Shown piece after piece: positions 32,154-40,951 of a stretch of 64,000 bases of DNA. The stretch is from the NCBI RefSeq assembly GCF_000442255.1, contig NZ_KE557273.1, forward strand, positions 614,662-678,661, written 5' to 3'. This DNA comes from Salipiger mucosus DSM 16094 (GTDB taxonomy: Bacteria; Pseudomonadota; Alphaproteobacteria; Rhodobacterales; Rhodobacteraceae). The notes beneath the pieces were generated by a model. That model ran no database searches, had not been told where the DNA came from, and worked only from the letters and a program-made list of their open reading frames with translations. The first letter of the stretch is position 1; every line of letters begins with the position of its first letter. The translations under genes were made by a program, and so were the position numbers.

Positions 32154-33440
32154 ATGCTCGTCATCGCATCCGCCTTCGTCCTCCTGCTGGTCCTCGGCGT
32201 GCCGGTGGTCTTCGTCCTCGGCGCCTCCGCGGTCATCGCGCTGGTGACCACGACCGACGTGCCGGTCGCCATCGTCAGCCAGAGGGTCTTCGCCGGGCTC
32301 AATTCCTTCACCCTCATGGCGATCCCCTTCTTCGTCTTCGCGGGCGTCGTCATGGACGCCGGCGGCATCTCGCGCCGGATCGTCGAGTTCGCCTCGGCGG
32401 TGATCGGCTGGATGGTCGGCAGCCTCTACCAGGTCTCCTGCGTGGCGGCCGCGGGCCTCGCCGCGATCTCGGGCTCGGGCTCGGCCGACACCGCCGCGAT
32501 CTCGGCGATCATGCAGCCGCAGCTGCGCCGCCGGGGCTACGACGTGGACTTCGGCGCGGCGCTCATCGCCTGCGCGGGCTCCATCGCGCAGGTGATCCCG
32601 CCCAGCCTGACCATGGTGATCCTCGCCATCGTCTCGAACGTCTCGATCGGCGCGCTCTTCATCTCGGGGGTGCTGCCGGGCCTGATGTGCATCATGATGC
32701 TCATGGTCGTGGCCTACTTCCAGGCCCGCAAGGGCGGCGCCGTCTACCGCGAGACCGAGCCCTTCACCATGGCCCGCGTGGCCCGCACCGGCCGCGCCGC
32801 GCTGCCCGCCGCGGGCATGCCGGTGCTGATCCTCGGCGGCATCCTCGGCGGCGTCTTCACGCCCACCGAGGCGGCGGCGGTCTCGGGCTTCTACGGCCTG
32901 CTCGTGGGGCTCTTCGTCTACCGCGACCTCGACATCCGCCGGCTGCCCGACCTGATCCTGCGCACCGCCTCGCTCTCGGCGGCGGTCATGCTCATCATCG
33001 GCACCGCCAGCGTCTTCTCCTGGCTCATCGCCAACGCCAACGTGCCGCGGATCCTCGGCGAATGGATCACCAGCGTCTCCAGCTCGCAGGTCGTCTTCCT
33101 GCTGATCGCGAACCTGCTCTTCCTCTTCGTGGGCATGTTCCTCGAGACCATCGCGGCGATCCTCATCATCGTGCCCATGCTCGCGCCGATCGCGCTGCAG
33201 ATGGGGGTGGAGCCGGTGCACTTCTCGCTGCTGGTGATCCTCAACTGCGCCATCGGCACCGTGACGCCGCCCTACGGCGTATCGCTCTTCGTGGCCTCCA
33301 GCGTCGCGGGCCGGCCGGTCATGTCGGTCGCGCGCCGGCTGATGCTGCCGCTTGCCGGGCTTTTCATCATGCTCGCGGCCGTGACCTTCATCCCCGACCT
33401 GTCGCTCTTCCTGCCGCGGCTGTTCGGACTTATCGACTGA
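32154..33440 (+). CDS. TRAP transporter large permease subunit (DctM-type), system 2
   Basis: This 428-residue, about 12-helix permease carries NSFTLMAIPFFVFAGVVMDAGGIS, AISGSGSADTAAISAIM, QVIPPSLTMVILA, GGVFTPTEAAAVSGF and GTVTPPYGVSLFV. It is a paralogue of the system 1 permease. It completes the DapA-P-Q-M operon and is followed within 30 bp by the DUF3830 gene, probably in the same transcript. Confidence 0.92.
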   Translation: MLVIASAFVLLLVLGVPVVFVLGASAVIALVTTTDVPVAIVSQRVFAGLNSFTLMAIPFFVFAGVVMDAGGISRRIVEFASAVIGWMVGSLYQVSCVAAAGLAAISGSGSADTAAISAIMQPQLRRRGYDVDFGAALIACAGSIAQVIPPSLTMVILAIVSNVSIGALFISGVLPGLMCIMMLMVVAYFQARKGGAVYRETEPFTMARVARTGRAALPAAGMPVLILGGILGGVFTPTEAAAVSGFYGLLVGLFVYRDLDIRRLPDLILRTASLSAAVMLIIGTASVFSWLIANANVPRILGEWITSVSSSQVVFLLIANLLFLFVGMFLETIAAILIIVPMLAPIALQMGVEPVHFSLLVILNCAIGTVTPPYGVSLFVASSVAGRPVMSVARRLMLPLAGLFIMLAAVTFIPDLSLFLPRLFGLID

Positions 33441-33469
33441 CCTCACCCAAGGATCCAAAGGAAAGACCC

Positions 33470-33883
33470 ATGTCCAAGCTCAAGGTGACCATCGCCGGCA
33501 TCGAATTCGACGCGAAGTTCGAAGAGGCCGACGCCCCCAAGACCGTCGCCGCCTTCCGCGCGCAGATGCCCTACAAGAGCCAGGTCGTCCACGTCCGCTG
33601 GAGCGGCGAGGGCGTCTGGATTCCCCTCGGCGACACCGAGTTCGGCGTCGACTACGAGAACCACACCAGCTACCCGGCGCCGGGCCAGATCATCCTCTAC
33701 CCGGGCGGCATCTCGGAGACCGAGATCCTGCTCGCCTACGGCGGGGTTCACTTCGCCTCCAAGATGGGCCAGCTTGCCGGCAACCATTTCATCACCCTGA
33801 CCTCGAACCTGGACAAGCTCTCCGAGATCGGCCCCAAGATCCTGTGGGACGGGGCGCAGGAGATCCTCTTCGAGGACGTCTGA
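33470..33883 (+). CDS. DUF3830 family (cyclophilin-like) protein
   Basis: This 137-residue beta-rich protein has the DUF3830 pattern: KVTIAGIEFDAKFEEADAPKTVAAF, then SGEGVWIPLGD, ENHTSYPAPGQIILYPGG and EILLAYGGVHFASKMGQLAGNHF. The fold is cyclophilin-like and the biochemical role of the family is not established. Members are found with uptake systems and hydantoinase or racemase genes, as here. The ATG at 33470 has AAAGGAAAG upstream. It lies 9 bp before the acyl-CoA ligase. Confidence 0.8.
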   Translation: MSKLKVTIAGIEFDAKFEEADAPKTVAAFRAQMPYKSQVVHVRWSGEGVWIPLGDTEFGVDYENHTSYPAPGQIILYPGGISETEILLAYGGVHFASKMGQLAGNHFITLTSNLDKLSEIGPKILWDGAQEILFEDV

Positions 33884-33892
33884 GGACAGCCC

Positions 33893-35374
33893 ATGCCCGA
33901 CACGCCCGTCACCTTCGGCGCCCGCCTGCGCCAGCTTGCCGCCGAACGGGGCGGGCAGGAGGCCGTGCGCTTCCTCCCTGCGACGGGCGAGGCGGACTCG
34001 ATCAGCTGGGCCGCGCTCGACGCGCAGGTCGACCGCTATGCGCGCGGCCTCGCGGCGCAGGGCGTGGGGCAGGGCGACGTTGTGGGCTTCGCGCTCGGCA
34101 ACGTGCCGGCGCACCTCGCGCTGGCGCTCGCCGTCTGGCGGCTGGGCGCCACGACCCTCGTGCTCGACCCGGGCATCCGCCCGGAGACCGCCGAGGCGTT
34201 GAAGGAGCGCAGCGGCGCCCGGCTGGTGATCGGCCCGGCGCCGGGGCTCGGGGACATCGACATCGCCGCCTTCGAGGCGCAGGCCGCCACGCTGCCCGAG
34301 ACCCCGGTGCCCGATGCCACGTCGCGCCCGGGCAAGATCGCGCTCTCGGGCGGCTCCACCGGCCTGCCCAAGATGATGGCCGACGATCTGCCCTACACCC
34401 GCGTTCCCGGCGCCAGCTGGGGCCGCGTGGCGCCGCGCCTCGGTTTCCGCTGCGACCAGACGCAGCTCGTCTGCGGGGCGATGTCGCACAACGCCCCCTT
34501 CACCTGGGCGCAGAACGGTCTCTTCGAGGGCAACCGCATCGTGCTCATGGAGCGCTTCGACGCCGCCCGCGCCCTGCGCGTGATCGACGACGAGGAGGTC
34601 GGCTTCGCCATGCTCGTGCCCACCATGATGGTGCGCATGCTCGATGTGCTGCCCGAAAGCGGCGCGCGCCTCGACAGCCTGCACGCGCTCTACCACACCG
34701 GCGCCCCCTGCGCGGCCTGGCTGAAACAGGCCTGGATCGAGGTGCTGGGCCCCGAGCGCGTCACCGAGATGTATGGCTCGGGCGAGAACACCGGCCAGAC
34801 CACGATCACCGGGGCCGAGTGGCTGACCCACCGCGGCTCCGTCGGGCGCGGCTTCGAGACCGAGATCCGCATCTACGACCCCGAGGGCCGGCTGCTTCCG
34901 CCCGGCGAGGCGGGCGAGATCTACATGCGTCCCGCCGACACCAAGGCCCGCGCGCGTTACCTCGGCGCGGGGGCACCGCAGCCGCAACGCGACGCCGAGG
35001 GCTTCCAGAGCATCGGCGATGTCGGCTGGCTCGACGCCGAGGGTTACCTCTACCTCGGCGGGCGGCGCGACGACGTCATCAATACCGGCGGCGTGAAGCT
35101 GCACCCCGAGACGGTCGAGGCGGTGCTGCTGCGCCACCCCGCGGTTCAGGATGCCGTGGTGCTGGGCATCCCCGACCGCGACTGGGGCGAGACCGTGCTG
35201 GCCTGCGTCGTGCTGAATGGCGGGGCCAAGGCCACCCCCCAGACCCTGCGCGCCTTCTGCGCCGAGCACCTCGCCCCCGCCGAGGTCCCCAAGCGCATCG
35301 AGATCCGCGACAGCCTGCCGCGCGACGGCTTCGGCAAGATCCGCCGCAAGGCGCTCAAGGCCGAGTTCGCCTGA
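33893..35374 (+). CDS. AMP-dependent acid-CoA ligase
   Basis: This 493-residue class I adenylate-forming enzyme activates an acid with ATP and then forms the CoA thioester. The phosphate-binding loop SGGSTGLPK lies at 152-160. The A5-type segment EMYGSGENTG, the ATP-ribose Asp region IGDVGWLDAEGYLYLGGRRDDVI and the C-terminal catalytic Lys (RDGFGKIRRK) are all present. The SGGSTG loop resembles BaiB-type ligases. It is the last gene of the system 2 operon. It would therefore activate the TRAP-imported acid and feed the ACAD and MaoC enzymes encoded 5 kb upstream. Confidence 0.88.
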   Translation: MPDTPVTFGARLRQLAAERGGQEAVRFLPATGEADSISWAALDAQVDRYARGLAAQGVGQGDVVGFALGNVPAHLALALAVWRLGATTLVLDPGIRPETAEALKERSGARLVIGPAPGLGDIDIAAFEAQAATLPETPVPDATSRPGKIALSGGSTGLPKMMADDLPYTRVPGASWGRVAPRLGFRCDQTQLVCGAMSHNAPFTWAQNGLFEGNRIVLMERFDAARALRVIDDEEVGFAMLVPTMMVRMLDVLPESGARLDSLHALYHTGAPCAAWLKQAWIEVLGPERVTEMYGSGENTGQTTITGAEWLTHRGSVGRGFETEIRIYDPEGRLLPPGEAGEIYMRPADTKARARYLGAGAPQPQRDAEGFQSIGDVGWLDAEGYLYLGGRRDDVINTGGVKLHPETVEAVLLRHPAVQDAVVLGIPDRDWGETVLACVVLNGGAKATPQTLRAFCAEHLAPAEVPKRIEIRDSLPRDGFGKIRRKALKAEFA

Positions 35375-35401
35375 GCCCGATCGAGCGACAGGGCAGGGGC
35401 C

Positions 35402-36121
35402 TCAGCCCCGCCCGCCCAGCCAGGCGTCCAGGTCGCGCTGCGCCGCCTCCAGCGTCTCGACGTTGATCGTCCGCGTCACCAGCGCCCGGTTCAGCGCCCG
35501 CACCCGCTTGTTGAGGCTCACCGCCTCGTCCTCGGGGTCCACCGTCACGCCCAGCTTGTCGTAGAGCGACAGCAGCCGGTTCTGCACCGTGCGCAGCGAC
35601 ATGCCGCGCCGCTCGGCGATCAGCTTGTCCGGCAGCCCCAGCGCGAGATCCAGCAGCACGCCGAATTCGCTGTCGTCCAGCCGGTTGCGCGGCGCCGCGC
35701 CCTGCTTCTGCAGCCGGTGGATCTCGCGGTCGACCATGATCTGCCCCTCGACCAGCACCGCGCGCAGCGCCAGCCGCAACCGGTCCCGCGAGGCGGTCTT
35801 GAGCACGTAGCCATAGGCACTGTCCTCGGGCACGATCCGCGCGATCCCCCGCAGGTAGGCCTCGTCGGCGTAGTTCGACCAGAACAGGATCCGGCTCTGC
35901 GGCCGCTCGGCCCAGATCGTGCGCGCTGCCTCGATGCCGTTGCGGCGGTCCATCTGCAGGTCCATCACGACCGCCTCGATCCCGCCCTGCCGCGCCTCCT
36001 CCTCGCCCTCGGCACCGTCCGAGGCATGGAAGATCTCGGTCACCTCGGGCAGCGCCTCGGCCAGGGTGTCCTGCAGGTAGGAGGCGTGGAACTGGTCGTC
36101 CTCGACCACCAGCACCCTCAT
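35402..36121 (-). CDS. NarL/FixJ-type response regulator
   Basis: This 239-residue protein has a receiver domain at 1-120: acidic pair Asp8/Asp9, phospho-acceptor Asp54 in VVMDLQM, and Lys108 in VLKTAS. A LuxR-type HTH follows at about 148-195 (GLPDKLIAERRGMSLRTVQNRLLSLYDKLGV), and a 40-residue tail extends beyond the usual end. The kinase gene overlaps its start (ATGA at 36118-36121). Together they form a two-component system divergent from the sugar ABC operon. The tandem CCCGCA-N7-TGCGGG sites at 37368-37407 are candidate binding sites. Confidence 0.9.
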   Translation of the reverse strand: MRVLVVEDDQFHASYLQDTLAEALPEVTEIFHASDGAEGEEEARQGGIEAVVMDLQMDRRNGIEAARTIWAERPQSRILFWSNYADEAYLRGIARIVPEDSAYGYVLKTASRDRLRLALRAVLVEGQIMVDREIHRLQKQGAAPRNRLDDSEFGVLLDLALGLPDKLIAERRGMSLRTVQNRLLSLYDKLGVTVDPEDEAVSLNKRVRALNRALVTRTINVETLEAAQRDLDAWLGGRG

Positions 36122-37296
36122 GGCCGTCCCTCCAGCGTGACCCGCAGCGCGCAGCCGTGGTCGCTCGAGATATCCAGCCCGGCCGAGATCAGCCGCGCCC
36201 GCGTGCGGATATGCGCAAGCCCCGACTGCCGGTGCAGCGCGGCGGGCAGCCCGTCGCCGTCGTCGCGCACCGTCATCGACAGCCCCGAGGGCGCCAGCGG
36301 TTCGATCCGCACCTCGATGCGCCGTGCGCCCGAGTGCCGCGCCGCGTTGTTGATCGCCTCCTGCGCAATGCGGAACAGCGCCGTGCGCTCGGTCGCCTCC
36401 AGCCGGTCGGGGGCGCCGTCGGTGGCGTCCGTCACCTCGACCTCGATCGGCTGCCCGCCCACCGCGCGCTCCAGGTGCACCCGCACCGCGTGGGCAAATC
36501 CGAAGAGCTCCAGCAGCGTCGGCACGGCGGTGTCGATGATCCGCCGCAGGTCGTCGATGCTCTGCGAGATGCGCCGCGACAGCTCCTCGCGCCCCGGCGG
36601 CGTCTCGCCCTCGACCTCGCGCAGCAGCCGCGTCAGGTCCGCGAGCGTCTGGTCGTGCAGGTCCATGCCGATGCGCTGGCGCTCCTGCTCCAGCGTCTGG
36701 GTCAGCTCCAGCGCCCCGCGCCGCAGCCCTTCCTCGCGCGCCTGCGCCTCCTCGCCCACCTGCGCCGCGCGCTGCGCCTGCTCGGCGGTGTGCAGCGCGT
36801 GGAAGTAGGGCGAGAGCACGTCGGCGATGTGCTGCGCCCGCGTGACCGTGTCCGCGTCGTAAAGCCCCGCCGTCGAATGCGAAATGTTGAGCGTGCCGAT
36901 GGGCTGGCCCATGACCTTCATCAGCACGTGCACCCGCGAGCGCAGGCGGTGGTTGAAGATCGGCTCCGAGCAGGCGCCCTCGTAGGTCTGGCGCGGGTCC
37001 TGCATCGCGTCGTGGCACAGCATGTAATCGCATTTGCCGGTAATGAGGTCCCGGATCGGCGAGGCATCGACCCGCGTGCGCGCCCGCGACCAGCGCGTGC
37101 GGATGCCCACCTCGTAGCTCGCCAGCCACCCGGGCCGGTCGTTGAGGCACAGGTCCGCGTGGGTGAAGGGGATCACCTCGCCGATCTCGCCCGCCACGGC
37201 GGCCAGCGCCGAGGCGATGTCGGCGCGCTCCACCAGGTGCGCCGAGATGCGCAGGAAGACGTCCCCCTCGGCCTGGGCCGGCAGCGTCGTTGTCAT
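36118..37296 (-). CDS. cytosolic GAF-domain histidine kinase, NarL-system type
   Basis: This 392-residue kinase has no membrane segment. A GAF-like sensor lies at about 15-165 (CNTerminal to ADIASALAAVAGEIGEV; conserved GTLNISHS). A coiled linker (175-205), a HisKA_3 dimerisation domain with phospho-acceptor His214 (IGMDLHDQTLADL), and a HATPase_c domain (AQEAINNAARHSGA; VRDDGDGLP) follow. It phosphorylates the co-encoded NarL-type regulator. The RBS GGAGGGAGGAG precedes the ATG at 37296. The GAF domain contains three Cys and several His, so a ligand, metal or redox signal inside the cell is possible. Such a soluble sensor beside a sugar importer is unusual. Confidence 0.88.
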   Translation of the reverse strand: MTTTLPAQAEGDVFLRISAHLVERADIASALAAVAGEIGEVIPFTHADLCLNDRPGWLASYEVGIRTRWSRARTRVDASPIRDLITGKCDYMLCHDAMQDPRQTYEGACSEPIFNHRLRSRVHVLMKVMGQPIGTLNISHSTAGLYDADTVTRAQHIADVLSPYFHALHTAEQAQRAAQVGEEAQAREEGLRRGALELTQTLEQERQRIGMDLHDQTLADLTRLLREVEGETPPGREELSRRISQSIDDLRRIIDTAVPTLLELFGFAHAVRVHLERAVGGQPIEVEVTDATDGAPDRLEATERTALFRIAQEAINNAARHSGARRIEVRIEPLAPSGLSMTVRDDGDGLPAALHRQSGLAHIRTRARLISAGLDISSDHGCALRVTLEGRP

Positions 37297-37324
37297 GGTC
37301 TCCTCCCTCCGCGCGATGCGCGTT

Positions 37325-37407
37325 CCCGCAAGTCTCGCAAGCCTTGCGCCGAAAGGAAACCGCATCGCCCGCAAATTGCTTGCGGGAACCCGCAACATCT
37401 CTGCGGG
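37325..37407. promoter_or_regulatory. tandem inverted repeats in the divergent TCS/ABC promoter
   Basis: Two 19-bp dyads of the form CCCGCA-N7-TGCGGG lie at 37368-37386 and 37389-37407, with starts 21 bp apart (two helical turns). The first extends to CCCGCAA-N5-TTGCGGG. A half-site CCCGCAA lies at 37325-37331, 43 bp before the first dyad. The 217-bp region separates the kinase (minus) from the ABC receptor (plus), so the response regulator is the probable binder. Confidence 0.65.
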
Positions 37408-37513
37408 ATGCAGCCTTTACAGAACGCCGGTCCGGTCACATCATTTCCGCGTCGCGACCCGGCAAAGGGGGCGGCGGAGTGCGCATGGGAGATGCGCGAT
37501 AGGGAGGAATACC

Positions 37514-38539
37514 ATGACGATTTCCAAGTTGCTGCTGGGTGCGGCCAGCCTTGCCATGATCGCCGGAGCGGCCTCGGCCGAGTCCCACATGGCCGAGACC
37601 TCGGACAAGCGGATCGCGCTGTCCAACAACTACGCGGGCAATTCCTGGCGCCAGGCCATGCTGCAGACCTTCGAGGAGACCGCCGAGGAGGCCGTCGCCA
37701 ACGGCGTCGTCGCCGCCGCCGACGCCTACACCACCTCCGAGAACCAGGCGACCGAGCAGGCCGCGCAGATCCAGAACATGATCCTGCAGGGCTACGACGC
37801 CATCGTGCTGAACGCCGCCTCGCCGACCGCGCTCAACGGCGCGGTGAAGGAGGCCTGCGACGCCGGCCTCACCGTGGTCAGCTTCGACGGCATCGTGACC
37901 GAACCCTGCGCCTGGCGCATCGCCGTCGACTTCGCCGCCATGGGCCGCGAAGAGGTCGACTACCTCGCCTCGCGCCTGCCCGAGGGCGGCAACCTGCTCG
38001 AGATCCGCGGCCTCGCCGGGGTCTTCGTCGACGACGAGATCTCCAAGGGCATCCACGCCGGCGTCGAAGAGCACGACCAGTTCGAGATCGTGGGCTCGGT
38101 CCACGGCGACTGGGCGCAGGACGTGGCGCAGAAGGCCGTCGCGGGCATCCTGCCCTCGCTCCCCGAGGTGGTGGGCGTCGTGACCCAGGGCGGCGACGGC
38201 TACGGCGCCGCGCAGGCCTTCGAGGCCGCGGGCCGCGACACGCCGCTGATCGTGCTCGGCAACCGCCAGGACGAGCTGCAGTGGTGGGCCGAGCAGCGCG
38301 ACGAGAACGGCTACGAGACGCTGTCGCTCTCCATCGCGCCGGGCGTCGCCTCGCTGGCCTTCTGGGTCGCGCAGCAGGTGCTCGCGGGCGAGGACGTGCC
38401 CAAGGACCTGACCGTGCCCTTCCTCAAGATCACGCAGGACACCCTCGACGCGGCGCTGGAAAGCACCCCCGAGGGGTCGGTCGCGAACGTGGTCTACACG
38501 CTCGAGGACGCGCAGGAGGTCATCGCCGAGGCGAAGTGA
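37514..38539 (+). CDS. sugar-type ABC transporter substrate-binding protein
   Basis: This 341-residue receptor of the RbsB/Peripla_BP_4 type has a signal peptide ending near GAASA|ESHM (residue 22). Mature landmarks are IALSNNYAGNSWRQAM, QIQNMILQGYDAIVLNAASPTALNGAV, and VVSFDGIV. It delivers a sugar or polyol to the ABC importer. The RBS AGGGAGGAAT is strong. It is the first gene of the operon SBP-ATPase-permease-permease-lactonase and is followed by an 11-bp hairpin. Confidence 0.9.
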   Translation: MTISKLLLGAASLAMIAGAASAESHMAETSDKRIALSNNYAGNSWRQAMLQTFEETAEEAVANGVVAAADAYTTSENQATEQAAQIQNMILQGYDAIVLNAASPTALNGAVKEACDAGLTVVSFDGIVTEPCAWRIAVDFAAMGREEVDYLASRLPEGGNLLEIRGLAGVFVDDEISKGIHAGVEEHDQFEIVGSVHGDWAQDVAQKAVAGILPSLPEVVGVVTQGGDGYGAAQAFEAAGRDTPLIVLGNRQDELQWWAEQRDENGYETLSLSIAPGVASLAFWVAQQVLAGEDVPKDLTVPFLKITQDTLDAALESTPEGSVANVVYTLEDAQEVIAEAK

Positions 38540-38546
38540 CCCCGAG

Positions 38547-38574
38547 GCGGGCCGCGCCCTCTCGCGCGGCCCGC
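38547..38574 (+). terminator. 11-bp intercistronic hairpin after the ABC receptor
   Basis: GCGGGCCGCGC (38547-38557) pairs perfectly with GCGCGGCCCGC (38564-38574) around a 6-nt loop. It lies 8 bp after the receptor stop and 27 bp before the ATPase start. A short ATT follows, not a T-run. Confidence 0.65.
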
Positions 38575-38600
38575 GCCATTCTACCTGACATGGAGTGCTC

Positions 38601-40025
38601 ATGACCGATCATGAGAGCGCCCCCATCGTGGCGCTGACCGAGGCTGCCAAGCATTTCGGCCCGGTCCGCGCGCTCGACGGGGTCAGCCTGTCCGTCGCGC
38701 CCGGCGACTGCATCGGGCTGGTGGGCCACAACGGCGCGGGCAAGTCCACGCTGGTCAACCTCGTGAACGGCGGGCTCGCGCCCAGCTCGGGCGAGATCCG
38801 CTTCGATACCGGCGGCACCGCGCTCGGGGCAGGCGTGCGCTCGGTCTTCCAGGAGCTCTCGCTCTGCCCCAACCTCACCGTGGCCGAGAACCTGCGCATC
38901 TCGCACAGCGCGCTCAAGGGCCCCGGCTGGCGCCGCCCCGCGCGCGCCGAGATCCGGCAGAGCCTCGACACCGTCTTTCCCGACCACGGCATCGACCCCG
39001 ACGCCGAGGTCGACACGCTCTCGATCGCCGAACGGCAGATGGTCGAGATTGCCATCGGTTTCGCCCCGCGCGGGACCGAGGCGAGGCTGGTGATCCTCGA
39101 CGAGCCCACCTCGTCGCTGGACGCCGGCATCGCCGAACAGCTGCTGGCCCACGTCCGGCGCTTCTGCGCGGGCGGCGGCGCGGTGATCTTCATCTCGCAC
39201 ATGCTGGGCGAGATCTTCGACGTCGCCACCCGCATCGTCGTGCTCAAGGACGGCAAGGTCGTGGCCGAGCGCCCCGCCGACGGCTTCACCCGGCAGGGGC
39301 TGGTCGATGCCATGGGCCATGTCACCGCCGAGGAGGGCGAGACCTCCGAGACCGCCCGCAGCTTCGGCGCCGAGATCGTCCGCTCGCCCGAGGGCCTCTC
39401 GGCCCGCGAGGGCGAGGTCGTGGGCCTCTCGGGGCTCGCCGGGCACGGGCAGGCGGCGGCGCTGGCGCGGCTCTACCTGTCGCGCACCTCCTCGTGGCAT
39501 GCCCGCAAGGCGCCCGAGGTGGTCTTCGTCGCCGGCGACCGCACCCGCGACGGGATCCTCCCGCTCTGGTCGATCCTGCGCAACGTCTCGATCTCGATCC
39601 TGCAGCAGGGCGCCCGCTGGGGCCTCGTCGACCGCGCGGCCGAAGAGGCCACCGCCGCCGAATGGAAAAAGCGCATCGGCATCCGCACCGACGACGTGAC
39701 CAACCCGATCCTCTCGCTCTCGGGCGGCAACCAGCAGAAGGTGCTCTTCGCCCGCGCGCTCGCCAGCTCCGCGCCGGTCATCATCATGGACGACCCCATG
39801 CGCGGCGTCGACGTCGGCACCAAGCAGGACGTCTACGCCATGATCCGCGCCGAGGCGGCACGCGGCCGCACCTTCCTGTGGTACTCGACCGAGACCGAAG
39901 AGGTCTGCCAGTGCGACCGCGTCTTCGTCTTCCGCAACCACGAGATCAGCGCCGAACTCACCGGCGCCGACATCACCGAGGAACGCATCCTCGAGGCATC
40001 CTTCGAAATGCAGGAGGCGTCATGA
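38601..40025 (+). CDS. sugar ABC transporter ATPase with two nucleotide-binding domains
   Basis: This 474-residue RbsA/MglA-type ATPase has two halves. The first has a full Walker A (GHNGAGKST, 42-50) and Walker B (LVILDEPTSSLD), but its signature is degenerate (LSIAERQMVEIA). The second lacks a Walker A Lys-Ser/Thr (GLAGHGQ) but has the full signature LSGGNQQK and Walker B-like VIIMDDPMRGVD. This asymmetry is normal for sugar importers of the family. The ATG at 38601 (GGAG 6 bp before it) is preferred over GTG at 38595. It overlaps the permease gene by ATGA. Confidence 0.9.
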   Translation: MTDHESAPIVALTEAAKHFGPVRALDGVSLSVAPGDCIGLVGHNGAGKSTLVNLVNGGLAPSSGEIRFDTGGTALGAGVRSVFQELSLCPNLTVAENLRISHSALKGPGWRRPARAEIRQSLDTVFPDHGIDPDAEVDTLSIAERQMVEIAIGFAPRGTEARLVILDEPTSSLDAGIAEQLLAHVRRFCAGGGAVIFISHMLGEIFDVATRIVVLKDGKVVAERPADGFTRQGLVDAMGHVTAEEGETSETARSFGAEIVRSPEGLSAREGEVVGLSGLAGHGQAAALARLYLSRTSSWHARKAPEVVFVAGDRTRDGILPLWSILRNVSISILQQGARWGLVDRAAEEATAAEWKKRIGIRTDDVTNPILSLSGGNQQKVLFARALASSAPVIIMDDPMRGVDVGTKQDVYAMIRAEAARGRTFLWYSTETEEVCQCDRVFVFRNHEISAELTGADITEERILEASFEMQEAS

Positions 40026-40951
40026 GCCTGCTCGCCCGCTACCGCATCATCCTGCCGGCGGTCTCGCTCGCCGTGCTGCTGGCCGCGACCTTCTGGATGC
40101 AGCCCCGCGCCATGAGCTATTTCGGCCTGAACCTGCTGTTCAACCTGGCCGTGCCCATCGCGCTGGCGACCATCGCGCAGATGATGATCATCATGGTCAA
40201 CGACATCGACCTCTCGGTCGGCGCCTTCGTGAGCCTCGTCGCCTGCATCACCGCGACCTTCCTCAACGACGCGCCGGTGCTCGGGCTGGCCATGCTGCTG
40301 GCGCTGATCGTGACCTATGCCGTCATGGGGGCGGTGATCCACGCGCTCGACCTTCCGGCCATCGTCGTGACGCTGGGCATGTCCTTCGTCTGGGGCGGCA
40401 TCGCGCTCTTCATCCTGCCCAGCCCCGGCGGCAGCAGCCCCGGCTGGCTGCGCACGCTGATGACGGTCAAGCCGCCGCTCGCGCCCATGGCCGTCGTCGC
40501 CTCGGTGGTGATCGCCGTGGTGACGCATTTCCTCGTCATCCGCTCGGGGCTCGGCACCGTGCTGCGCGGGGTGGGGGGCAACGCCCGCTCGGTCCAGCGC
40601 GCCGGCTGGCCGGTCATCCGGCTCAAGGCGCTGGCCTACGGGCTCGCCGGGCTCTTCGGCGTGCTGGCGGGCATGGCGCTCGTCGGGCTCACCACCTCGG
40701 CCGATGCCAACATCGCGCTGCGCTACACGCTGCTGTCCATCGCCGGGGTGATCCTCGGCGGGGGCGAGTTCACCGGGGGCAAGGTCAGCCCCACCGGCGC
40801 CGTCATCGGCGCACTGACGCTGACGCTGGCCTCCTCCTTCCTGAGTTTCCTGCGCCTGTCGCCGGACTGGCAGATCGGCGCCCAGGGCGCGATCCTGATC
40901 CTCGTGCTGACCGCGCGGCTGGTGTTCCGTCAAAAGAGGGCCGAGGCATGA
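40022..40951 (+). CDS. sugar ABC transporter permease 1
   Basis: This 309-residue inner-membrane permease of the RbsC family has about 8-10 helices. The conserved VNDIDLSVGAFVSLVACITA segment (about 60-80) is followed by LPAIVVTLGMSFVWGGIALF, and VLRGVGGNARSVQRAG is the cytoplasmic coupling loop to the ATPase. It pairs with the second permease, which overlaps by ATGA, to form a heterodimeric channel. Confidence 0.9.
   Translation: MSLLARYRIILPAVSLAVLLAATFWMQPRAMSYFGLNLLFNLAVPIALATIAQMMIIMVNDIDLSVGAFVSLVACITATFLNDAPVLGLAMLLALIVTYAVMGAVIHALDLPAIVVTLGMSFVWGGIALFILPSPGGSSPGWLRTLMTVKPPLAPMAVVASVVIAVVTHFLVIRSGLGTVLRGVGGNARSVQRAGWPVIRLKALAYGLAGLFGVLAGMALVGLTTSADANIALRYTLLSIAGVILGGGEFTGGKVSPTGAVIGALTLTLASSFLSFLRLSPDWQIGAQGAILILVLTARLVFRQKRAEA

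Noticed and set aside
37325-37407. CRISPR-like or direct-repeat array at the CCCGCA motifs
   Set aside because: The repeats are only two inverted dyads and a half-site with no spacers; they fit operators.
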